This document shows positions 24,059-33,700 of a stretch of DNA of 64,000 nucleotides, piece by piece. Numbering within the stretch: the stretch's first letter is position 1; every line of letters starts with the position of its first letter. The position numbers were made by a program, and so were the translations under genes. Under the pieces are notes generated by a model. That model saw nothing but the letters and a program-made list of their open reading frames with translations, made no database searches and was not told where the DNA came from. Origin of the DNA: Ampelocalamus luodianensis (taxonomy: Eukaryota; Streptophyta; Magnoliopsida; Poales; Poaceae); the NCBI GenBank assembly GCA_036346255.1, contig JAYEVH010000310.1:62001-126000 (forward strand), given 5' to 3'.

Positions 24059-24657
24059 TCACTACTTCTTCATATCATTTGTTATTTCGCAAATAAAAAT
24101 TGAATTGTTAAAAGCGCCTTCAAAACTATTACATTATTGCAAAAGAAAACTTGCTTTCGCTAAAAGTAAGTCCGAGCCCTCCACTTAAATAAAGCTTGCA
24201 TGTAGTTAAATTATAGTTCATTACCCTTACACGTCGGTCTTGCAGTACAAAAACAATTTTTGTACTCGGTTGCTTTGCTTAATGTTTTTGTTGCAGAGAA
24301 AGAAGGTGAGCCCCAAGGGCTTCCCTTTGTGAGATGTGTCATGGTTTGACGACTAGCTTGGCGGCGGTTGGTTGCCTTGTGGGTAAAGGCACACTAATTG
24401 GCTCTTTTATTTATTGTCATCTTATGGCTTTTGCTTCATTGTGTAGTTTGTTATTTATCTTGTAAGTTAATTCATTTGTATTTTATGAAGTTTTGATATT
24501 GTAACCTCTCGTGTATGGAATTGATGCATAATTTTGTAACGGGTGTGTATATGCGCATTGGAAGTATACATATCCTGAGGCTTGGTTTATTTGAATTGTG
24601 ATGCTAGGGTCAATGGAAGGCTAAGCATTACAAGTCGAATAAACCGGGGTCCTCACA
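24059..24657 (+). repeat. Solo LTR P, last part
   Basis: It picks up exactly where P was cut at 14342 (the reverse complement of LTR c shows the same continuous order) and ends TCCTCACA at 24657, followed by the second CCGCC. It holds exon B-like sequence from 24297 (acceptor TTGTTGCAG, EKEGEPQGLPF, then a 1-base loss) and the hairpin 24546-24570. Confidence 0.9.
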
Positions 24658-24662
24658 CCGCC

Positions 24663-26051
24663 TCGGCTCCAGGAGCAATATGCCCAAGATCACGCCGACG
24701 AAGGAGGTCCGAGACGGCTGGAATCACCGCAGCGGCGAAACACCGAGCTCGGAGAAGAACCGGTCGCGCTTCCTCGGTGATTCACCAAAGAGCAAAACAA
24801 GACTACCGTTAGATTCAGTGGAGCAAAGCGATCCTAAGGGACCAAACGCCGAAGCATGATACTCACTAGAACGCCAGGAAGCTCGCGGGACCGAGATCAC
24901 CGGAGGCGGAGACGACGACACCACCCCTGGCGATTCACTGGACGCCAAGGACCCGGGCTGGGCAAAATGGAGGCGGCGACGAGCGTGGATCACAGTGGTG
25001 CGGTCGCGGGCTAGAGGGCGGCACCAACACGGCGGCGCTGCCTTTGGTTTCTTCTCCGGCCGAAACCAAGAACTGGTCGGAGAGGGTGATAAAGTGAAGG
25101 AAACGAGGAATGGGTGGGTGCGGTGAGATGATGAAGACCCGGCGACATGCCACGACCGGACACGCGTCCACGAGGTGGCAGCGACGAGCTGCGTGGCACG
25201 CATGCGATCGCCAGCGAGCTCCGGTGAGACGCGGAGAAGATGAGGATGGTACTGACAAGGGGGACCCACTCGTCAGCGACGGTGACAAAGCGGCGCGAGA
25301 CGGGGTCTGGTGCGGTTCAACTAACTGGTTTGACTCGATCGAAAAGATGCCGACCGTTAGATCTAGAATGGACGGTCGAGATCCAAGGGTGCAATCGGAC
25401 TGGTTGATTAGATGAGCGTGTGTGGACCGTGCGATTCACATCGGACGGCGGACAACGATCGGGCCCGGGCGGTGCAGCTAGGCGGTGCAGCTGAACCGAG
25501 CGTCGTGGTCGGACTCGAGCCAGAGGTCGGGTCCGAGCCCGAGGAACAGTGATTTCAGATTCTGATTTTGAAAAGGCTGAGAGGATTGGGGAATTTTTAG
25601 AGGTAGCTCCAGAGCTCCGAAAATTCCAAAATTTTTATGGTAACTCCTCTGGACAGAGAACAACCTTGCATAATTTTTCCAGGAATTTTTAGGCACTGCA
25701 GTATTCCCAAGAAAATTCACAAGCTGCTGTCCCAAAGAGTTGACCAGAGATTCAAACTGGTTTGACTTGCTCATTTGAAATAGCAAACAAAATCTAAAAA
25801 TTGTGAGATTTTGCAGAGAGGTGACTAGGAAGGTTAGGAAGATAGGAAAAATACTTCCAGAGGATGATCATGAGTTTTTGGCTTCTTTTTCTCTTTGTGG
25901 TTATAATTTGGGTTGTATGTTTTCAATTGTCTTCAAAATTTCAAAGACAACTTTTCAAACAAAAATTTCAGGAAATTAATACATGCTCAAAAGTTTTAAA
26001 TTATACTCATTTTCACACATTTGAAGTACAGGTTACATTGCAGCTGTTACA
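24663..26051 (-). repeat. LTR a of complex 1, U3 side (second half)
   Basis: It resumes LTR a after the second CCGCC and ends TGTTACA at 26051. It carries a strong donor on the minus strand (TTCTA|GTGAGTATC, intron from 24866). The last 540 bases match 2318-2858 almost exactly, so the two LTRs diverged little. Confidence 0.9.
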
Positions 26052-26293
26052 AATCTCCCCCCTTACAGGAATCTCGCCCCGAGATTCGGATCACTAGAAA
26101 AGAAGGATGGGTAGTCTGCACGGAGACGATCTTCCCGCTCCCAAGTGGCCTCATCCTCGGAGTGATTCGACCACTGGACTTTAAGGAACTTGATTGCGCG
26201 GTTCCTTGTCCTTCGTTCAGATTCTTCAAGAATACGAACAGCATGCTCGCGGCAGATCAAATCTTCTTGCACATCGAGATTTTCCAATGGAGT
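26052..26293 (-). pseudogene. Stub of a second internal region: pol C-terminus and polypurine tract
   Basis: It encodes the last 78 codons of pol in the minus frame (chromodomain-like [15 protein letters not shown] and ATWEREDRL, ending ARFL and TAA) and is nearly identical to 2859-3100. It stops in the middle of a codon run at 26293, where LTR-end sequence begins. Confidence 0.85.
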
Positions 26294-26392
26294 TTTCAAA
26301 CAAAAATTTCAGGAAATTAATACATGCTCAAAAGTTTTAAATTATACTCATTTTCACACATTTGAAGTACAGGTTACATTACAGCTGTTACA
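26294..26392 (-). repeat. Terminal 99 bp of a third LTR of complex 1
   Basis: It repeats 25953-26051 (TTTCAAACAAAAATTTC to TGTTACA). The junction with the pol stub shares TTT with both parents, so it is a short-homology deletion that removed nearly a whole internal region and LTR. Confidence 0.8.
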
Positions 26393-27038
26393 GTGGTCGA
26401 ACACTTCGACCACTAGTGGCATGACCATGCACTTTCTTTATCCGACTACTTCGAGGGGCCCAGAGACATCTCTCCCGTTATGTTAGGAGGGGCAAATCCC
26501 ATATCCGACCAGTCACATCCCTCCGTAGGTTTCATAGCATACCCGAAAGTTACCTTTATAACTATCCAGTTACGAGCAGCGTTTGACAACCCCTAAGAGT
26601 GTTATTACACATGTAGGGAACCATGCTGATCTCAGGTCTAAGGATCATACATCATCATTGCTTGAGACCAACTAACGACACATAGAATCATAACAATCTC
26701 TATAGTGTCTCAAGGTGGGTCAATCCAACCCTATGTTCTCTAACATGTATTTACATTATTGATTCGATATCCCTATATCCATGACCGGTGAAACATGATC
26801 ATCAATCAATACATGTACTGGTCGTATGGTCACTGGTGTCCCGATTAGTGACATTCGACCAGGGATACTTTTAGAACGACATCATATAAGTTGAAGAGTT
26901 TCACCAACAAGTCACATACTTGTTGATCTTCAAAACTAACGATTCATTCAAGGAACAGAATAACATCTATTCAAGAACTCATAAACATAGATGTGATACA
27001 ATCATCTCTATGAATGTCTCTAGGGCATAGCACCAACA
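26393..27038 (-). repeat. Ty1/copia LTR (5' copy, partial)
   Basis: The right 450 bases match the left copia LTR. The left 190 bases are extra LTR sequence with a GTGGTCGAA/TTCGACCAC inverted repeat at its start (26394-26412). In element orientation it starts TGTTGGTGCTATGCCC at 27038. It sits at the expected place for the 5' LTR of the copia element whose 3' end is at 1304-2317. Confidence 0.75.
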
Positions 27039-27794
27039 CCATCACGGTTCCGAAATAATTAAATTCAATGAACAGTAACTGATTGCAATTTTTTGGAAAA
27101 CTGAATTTCAAATTGCTATAACTCTCACATAATAAATCCAAATGGAATAATTCTTCCACCAAAATTCCTCTAAAATCATAACTTAGCTACTGTAGAAAAA
27201 TCATGTATTTTCAAGTCTACTAGCTTATAGGTGAGGAAGACTTTGAGCCCGACGTGCTCGTTAGCGTCGATTTAGGCGACGCTAACGAGTAATGCTATCA
27301 TTTAACTCCCAGTCGGTTGCCGATGGGTTATGGGCATACCTTTGCTGGACTTTTGGTTTATTTACTTGCTTCCGCTGCTACTTTATGATTTTATTTGAAT
27401 TTGGCCGGTCGGCTACTTGTAATAGTTGTAGACTTGACTATTATTGATGTATGTCTTTTGAACTATGAATGTATGCATGTTGTATGGATGTGATCAATGT
27501 TGTATGTGAGTTTGGGTATGTTGGTCGCTGATCCTGGGAGCCAACATGACCTCATGCTCGCTGTTCATGAATTCCATTTTAACTCACTAAGTGTAGTTTT
27601 TGATTGTTTAGAGAACAGATCATCATGCAATACTTGCAGAGGAGCTGTATGCATGATCACCGGGGCTCTAGTTTCAGTCAAGACTTCTCACTTAGATGGA
27701 GTTAACTTAGAATTCATTTACTTGAGGCCCAGAGTTATGGCTATAAGACCTTGCTTAGTCTCGGTCTTGCAGACTTAATCCAGGTGTCCTCACA
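27039..27794 (+). repeat. Gypsy LTR fragment R (3' end, plus orientation)
   Basis: It ends in TGTCCTCACA at 27794 and resembles the end of the O LTR (39600-40075) in order: exon B-like segment, T-rich stretch, hairpin with a TGATCC.GGGA loop (27518-27547), LTR end. The 5' part is missing, cut at the copia LTR. Confidence 0.65.
27231..27292 (+). CDS. Candidate terminal exon B (copy R)
   Basis: It follows the acceptor TAGCTTATAG. Phase 1 reads EEDFEPDVLVSVDLGDANE and then TAA; 62 nt as in copies a and b though the sequence differs. It includes a perfect 13-bp inverted repeat (CTCGTTAGCGTCG/CGACGCTAACGAG). The O LTR has the same GDANE-type ending near 39670. Confidence 0.4.
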
Positions 27795-28075
27795 TACCCC
27801 TTGACACGTTAGCCCTGAGGCCCTCAGAGCCCCCTCGCCAGCTCCAGCTATTTGTAGCTGTGAGAGCCTCCCTCCACCACCTTTTGCCTCACTCTCTAGC
27901 TCTCGCCAAGACCTCTCCGAGCTTGTTCCTGGAGTTCTCCTTTGAGTTGGACCTCTCCTCTCCAGCCAGGACCTCCTGTGTTTCTAGTTTTTGTTGGTTT
28001 TGCTTAAGTTCTCTTGGTCTTTTAAGTTCTTTTGCTTGGGTTTTTTTGTTGATTTGGTTCTTTACGAACGTGTAG

Positions 28076-28144
28076 GTTCCGAATTTGAAGAAGAGTTCTT
28101 AGACCCGGCAGATTCTACCGAAGCCTCTCCATTCCTTGTCGAAG
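28076..28144 (+). CDS. Candidate mini-exon A (copy S)
   Basis: 69 nt between ACGTGTAG and CGAAG|GCAAGT, the closest of all copies to a consensus GC-type donor. Phase 1 is open and acidic: SEFEEEFLDPADSTEASPFL, then VE. Its length differs from the other copies by whole codons. Confidence 0.45.
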
Positions 28145-29572
28145 GCAAGTCGCATACCTTTGATCATATTGAATCCTAGCATTTCAAAGCTTTATTATTT
28201 TACCTTAGCATGCATGGCTACTTTTATAGTATGGTTTTGGGCAGTAGCTTATCCTACTTGACACTATACCTCCTTGGATATTTGTACTTATCATGTTGAC
28301 ATGATATTTTCCTTCGAACACCTTAGTTGGGCAGGTTTTGTTGGCATTCCTTGTTTTGGCCAACTTGGAACCATAGGTATGCCTTGCTTAGAACTGCGGG
28401 TTTTCGGGAAAACCTTGTTTTTATTCTTTGATAATCTTGACTAATGATCTATAGAACTTGTGGTGTGATGACATTGGTGTGCAGCTATGGTGGGATACCG
28501 CATGCTGTGTCGCTTGTGGTGAGATGCTACTTTTGTTAAAACTGGTGTGCCTTGACTTGGTGGTCTTTTGGCATGGGTTAACCCAAAACTGTTTTATGCT
28601 CGGGCGAGAAGGTAGGAAGTGAGTAGTGGGTGCTCTAGGGTAGTGCCCTAGAGTCACATTTGGGTTGTGGATGATCTCGCTTGAGCAGCAATTAAGGACT
28701 TAACTTTGTGTTCAATGATCTAGGTATTTTCGTGCAACCACAAGACAACCTTATGGGGTGGTTTGGGACAAATAATTAACAAAGAGCTGGCTTGGTTTTG
28801 TTGTGGTTGAGTGTGTGATTCGTTGGCACAAGAGGGGGCACGAATTTGACGTGGTGCGATGCCCGTTAGAAGCGAAACCTTAGCAGTCAGCTCTCGGCCA
28901 GTTCCAAGCTTTGTAAAGGCCTTGTCGCGCTCTCTACCCTGCTCATCTTTGGAAATGAGCAAGGTTTCGACGGGAACCGCCCCGCTAGAGAGGTCGTGAA
29001 TTGTGGGTAAAGTTGTACACATCTACAGAGTGTAAAAATCTATTCGAATAGCCAAGTCCTTGGTCATGAACATTGCCTGGTGATTTAGCGCACGGGGTAG
29101 ACTTTGTTCTTTTGAAAGTGAAGCCCATGAGAGGTCGTGGCAATTTTCTCGAAGAGACCTTGGTCGGCTCCAGAGACGTCGTGATTGGCTCATGGGTGGT
29201 CGTGGGGGTGCTCCTGGACATGGCTGCGGCCAGGACCTCCCGCGTGTGGTTTCGGGAGCCCTGGAGTTGGTGCTCTAGGGAGGTCGTGGGGGTGGTCCTA
29301 GACGTAGGTGCGGCCAGGACCTCGTGGTTTTTGGGAGTGAGTTGGTGCTCACGACCTCCTTTTTAAGCAAATGTACTTATGTATTACTTGTTTCTAACTT
29401 GTGCTTTTAATCTATCTATGTTATATCTTTTAAATGTTGCTTTCTGCAAAACTAATCCTGCAGCCCTCCGTTGGTGAGCCGTTGCATGAATATTATTTGC
29501 ATAATTGTTTCCCTGTGACTTGCTGAGTGCATTCAATGTACCCATAGCTTTTTGCCTTGTTGTTTTAAGCAG

Positions 29573-29646
29573 TAGCCGAAGATGATCCAAGTTTTGGTGG
29601 CTCAGACCTTTTCGAAGAGGAGTTCGACGATGACCCAGCTCTCTAG
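29573..29646 (+). CDS. Candidate terminal exon B (copy S)
   Basis: Acceptor TGTTTTAAGCAG, then phase 1 AEDDPSFGGSDLFEEEFDDD, PAL and TAG. It is 74 nt, i.e. two bases plus 24 codons, strongly acidic. Confidence 0.4.
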
Positions 29647-30185
29647 AGGATGTCCTCCACTCGACATGCCTGTGGTGTGCCGGATGGCTTCATGTTTTTA
29701 GTTGTTTCCGCTGCTAGTCTTTTGTCGGTTTCTGTAAGCCCTATTCGGCAATTGCTGTAATCAACCTTGGCCATAAGGCCCTTATTTAATATAGGTTTTT
29801 TTTGTTGTTGCTATCTTGTCGTTGTACCCTACAGTTGTGTTTTCACCTTTGTGGTTATGTGCGAGCTAGCAGTTGATCCTTGGGACTAGTTCAGTGCACA
29901 GGGTCTAGGACCTCCCTCCGTGGGTGTTTGTAGATGACCCGTAGGACCTCCGAGTGGTCCTGTCATACCTCCCTAAGAGGTCTTGGGAGATCTTCTTAGG
30001 GCACCCTGAGGTGGTCCCCATAGTAACCCCTCTACGTCGCCTAGCAGTTACTTGTCAGAGATAATAGCGTATTACGTGCAGTTATTCCAGAGAATAACAA
30101 CGTGCATTGACTACTTAGATCCCCTAATCAATTGGGCCCACTCGTCTGTAGGCTCTATTGATTACGGGGTGGTCGTAGCTGTCCT

Positions 30186-30420
30186 GGTTGTAGAAGAGCT
30201 TACGACCATGAGGTGGTCATAGAAGAACTTACAACTGGATACTGGTCGTAGAAGAACTTACAACTAGGGGAAGATCGTAGAAGAACTTATGATCATGAGG
30301 TAATCGTAGAAGAACTTACGACCATGGGAAGATCGTAGAAGAACTTACGATCATAAGGTAGTCGTAGAAAGACTTACGACTATGGGGGTGGTCGTAGAAG
30401 GACTTACGACCACCCGGTTG
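30186..30420 (+). repeat. Minisatellite, about eight 28-30-bp units
   Basis: Unit core GGTCGTAGAAGAACTTACGA with a variable tail (CCATGAGGT, CTGGATACT and so on). Units alternate GGTCG and GATCG starts. The array lies just downstream of LTR fragment S. Confidence 0.85.
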
Positions 30421-30756
30421 GCTTCTCCCTTATGATTATAAGGGGTATACCTAAGAACTGCATGATGGTATATTTACCCATAATAACAATTATAGATAAA
30501 TAATAAAATGAGGATCTAATAGTCGTAAACCTCTCGTCCATCGTTTCTATCGGCGATAGGGTTTTGTCGCCATTCCAAACGACGAGAGACGCCTATTTAC
30601 GAAAAAAATCAACTATTTTTTTATTATCTTTAAATTAATATTATTAAAAACTACCATTGGTGACAATGACTTTCCCATTCCGTATGTGACCACAAGGGGT
30701 GGAAGGTCGTAAAAGCTCGAGCTTAGTTCATTCTAGGCTCGATTCGAGCTACAAAC
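30421..30756. other. Unassigned AT-rich flank of solo LTR d
   Basis: No gene visible. It contains the dyad CTCTCGTC..GACGAGAG (30531-30588, with a TATCGGCGATA palindrome near its centre), which looks like a small hairpin or MITE-like piece. This is the insertion target of LTR d together with 35793-35913. Confidence 0.4.
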
Positions 30757-30761
30757 GAACC

Positions 30762-33700
30762 TGTGAGGACCCGGAATGTTTAACTAGTAACACTTAACCT
30801 CCAAATGGTTCTAGCATTACTAATTAAGCATTCTAAGCCTCGATGGACATATGCTTCCCAGAATTGCAGCACATGCACATCATCACAAAATTATACATCA
30901 CTTCCATACAACATACATTAACAGTCTAGTAAAGGACTTACATAAAGTAAAGTTATTACAAAAGAGCCGACCGGACAAATAGAACAATATACAAGAATGA
31001 CAGCGATGGCTAGAACAAAAGTCGACCGGTTAGCCACACAACCCACAAGGCAACCGACCGGACCGCCAAGATAGTCGCCCCGCAAGCTACCACAACACAG
31101 CTCACAAAAGTGAGGCCCATCGAGCTCACCTTCTTCCTCTGCAACAATTTTCATTTAAGCAAGAACAATGAGTACACAAGGTACTCGCAAGACTGACGTG
31201 TGGAATAGCAGACCTATTCATAAGCTACATGCAAGCTTATTTAAGTGGAGGTTATATGTCTCATTTTGCACAAAGCCAACTTTATTTGCAATAATGTAAT
31301 ACATGTGAAAAGCAAGTTTACAAATCTGTTTTGATGTTGAATATAACAATAATTAATAATAAATATAAGTAACCACCTAGAAGTGACTATCCCAATAGCC
31401 ACCACAACATAGCATGAATCCCGATTCGTACCACCCATCAAGTTTTAATTAAAAGGTTGTAGTCTAACTTTTGAAAGACCTTGCCAAGCGTGTCCATAAC
31501 CTAGACAAGGCTATTCGAATAGTTTTAACCTGCAGGTGTACCAATGTACCCACACTTCAGATCGCCTTTAAGCCACAAAGCACACTTCCAAGGTATGCCG
31601 GCATGGCTAAGTTCTACGAGACGTTTTCCAATATTGTGTATCAACCACGAGTCGCTCGTATGGATAGAAACCCATATGCTTACATTGCAAGTCGAAAGAC
31701 AATAAATCCCATCACGGTGAAGTCTTTGGACACTACAATGCTCCCAACACCATCCTCCCGCGACCTCCGGTGATCCAAGCCAATACACGCTAAAGTACTA
31801 AGTCAAGAGAGGTCACATACCCTCTAGTGTGGTTAGCACGCTAAAATGCTTGGTTTAGTGTAACAAGATGTTCGGTCCTTGTTGACCGGGCACCATTCCA
31901 ATCACACCCAAAATCACACCATCTTACCATTGTGCCCAAGTCTAAATTATTTTGTTTTCAGTTTTAGTTTTCATAAGTAGACATGGCACAAAGCTGAAAT
32001 CATAGATCATAATAAGTTTTATAGATCAAGGTTATCGACAAGTCGATAACCGCCCATTTCTACCGGAAGCTAAGCATGGCTAAGCAATTCATTCGCAACT
32101 ACTAAGTGACAAGAGCTCATCCATGAGCTCTAATCACAGCAATAACCTAGGCTCATGGTAGTAGAGAATAATCATTTGCCTAAGGAAATGCATCTACTAG
32201 GTCAACTAACGACAATAGCTTAACACAAAGTAGCAATGCATACATAGAATTTGTAATCAACATAAATACTTAAAATACTAGGATTAACATGATCAAACTG
32301 CTTGCCTTGCTGGGGTTGGTCTTGCTACAAAGGGGAGTGCTCAGGTTCAATAAATTCTTCGAAACCTAACGCGAAAAGGCGATAAAACCAATAAGAACGA
32401 AGAACACCCAAAAGGACCTCAACAACAAGAACTTCCAAATCCTATGAAATTTCTACAGCAGCTAGAGGTTGATTTTAGACAATTTTAGAAACAAGAATCA
32501 CTCCATTTGGACTTAGCATGAAAAAGTTATAACTAAACTAAGTTCTCTCAGCCTGAAAAATCCTAATTAAATTAATTACAGCTACTGTTCATGGCAAAAA
32601 TTTCTAGAATGATCTAAGGTCTGAAATTTTTATAGCAAGTATATTATGACATCCTAATAACAGCAAAGTTAGCTTACTAAATTTGGAGTTATAATGATTT
32701 ACTTATGATTTTTCTAAGTTGTAAGCCTAGCACATTACATTTTCCATAAACATAAACATGTTCAAAATCTATTTCATATTAAAGTACACTAACAGAGGAA
32801 TCTAACAAAATTGATCTTGCACAATTTGGGTTTATACAGGAAAAGATATGCATTTTACAAGTTTAGTTCTATTTTTGGGATATTCAAAATTGGCAGAAAT
32901 CAAGTTATTCGAGTTACACAATTTTCTGTGACAGGAACATGCCCAATTACATTTTTATATTAAACTATAGAGGCATAAAAATTTATTACAACTGGAAACA
33001 TCTAAAAAGGAGTTAAAATGATTTAGTTATGAACTTCTAAAGTTTTGATACAATTTTTCAGTTGACAAATAATTACTTGCAGAAATGAAATCCAACTCAA
33101 ACGAAATAAATGACGTGGACGCTCGAGAGCCCTTGCTTTAACATCCTACGGCCCACGCACGCCGAGAACAGCGCATGCACGCGATCCCTAAAAAGGAGCC
33201 CACCGTTGGATCGAGATCCAACGGCTCACGAGGAAGGATGCAACCGGACGGTGCAGTTGCCTCGGCCAACCACGACCGCAGATCTAAAGATGAACGGCTC
33301 TGAGCACATCTCTAATCGGAGAGTCCGATTGCACACACGATCTCAGCCGCAGATCGTGAGATGGACGGTCCAGAATGAAGAGAGGAACCAGATGGTCCGA
33401 ACGTATACCAGATCTGGGCCGCAGATCGCAAAATGGACGACGGTCCAAGATCGAAGTGCAACCAGGAGCGCTGACACGTGGGGCCGCATGTCAGTGACTG
33501 TGAGTCACAAACACGGCTTTAACACACGTGCACAGTGCACGGGTCCACATGGCAGCGAGACACATGGAGATTTTAGGACAGAATAATTAATTACCAATGA
33601 CCAATGATTAATGATGATTAGCAATTAATGTGTCCTAAAGATTTTGTGCAGAGGTGATTTAAGAACTGAGGGCCCACACGCCAGTGACCCAAAGAGACAA

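Larger units (their letters stand above)
2318..26392 (-). mobile_element. Ty3/gypsy Tekay-type complex 1 (three LTR ends, with nested insertions)
   Basis: Reading + to -: LTR fragment (2318-2858), internal region (2859-7980), a central LTR in two halves (7981-10639 and 24663-26051), a 242-bp piece of a second internal region (26052-26293), and the last 99 bp of a third LTR (26294-26392). The central LTR is interrupted at 10640-24657 by nested solo LTRs P, b and c. Both outer sides abut copia sequence. The layout suggests a gypsy element inserted into a copia LTR, followed by unequal recombination between LTRs and large deletions (inference). Confidence 0.8.
27795..30185 (+). repeat. Gypsy LTR-like fragment S (plus orientation)
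   Basis: It shares the LTR order without close identity: exon A-like 28076-28144, CTATTCGAATAG at 29040-29051, exon B-like 29573-29646, a TTTCCGCTGCTAGTCTTTTG phrase at about 29704, and the hairpin 29863-29892. The ends are not clear. It is rich in CAGGACCTCC/GAGGTCGTGG phrases. 29199-29350 is an imperfect two-unit tandem duplication (period 84). I see no other gene. Confidence 0.5.

Noticed and set aside
26047..26486. Tandem duplication of host DNA at 26300-26392
   Set aside because: The repeated 99 bp is the LTR terminus and follows a pol stub, so deletion between LTR copies explains it better than a local duplication.
30186..30420. CRISPR-like array of regular repeats
   Set aside because: Units are directly adjacent and vary along their length. 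There are no unique spacers, and the context is a plant genome.
33110..33586. 158-codon plus-strand frame
   Set aside because: It lies in the U3 of LTR d and is built from the palindromic GTTGGATC-type modules. The corresponding stretch of e and f is not open.
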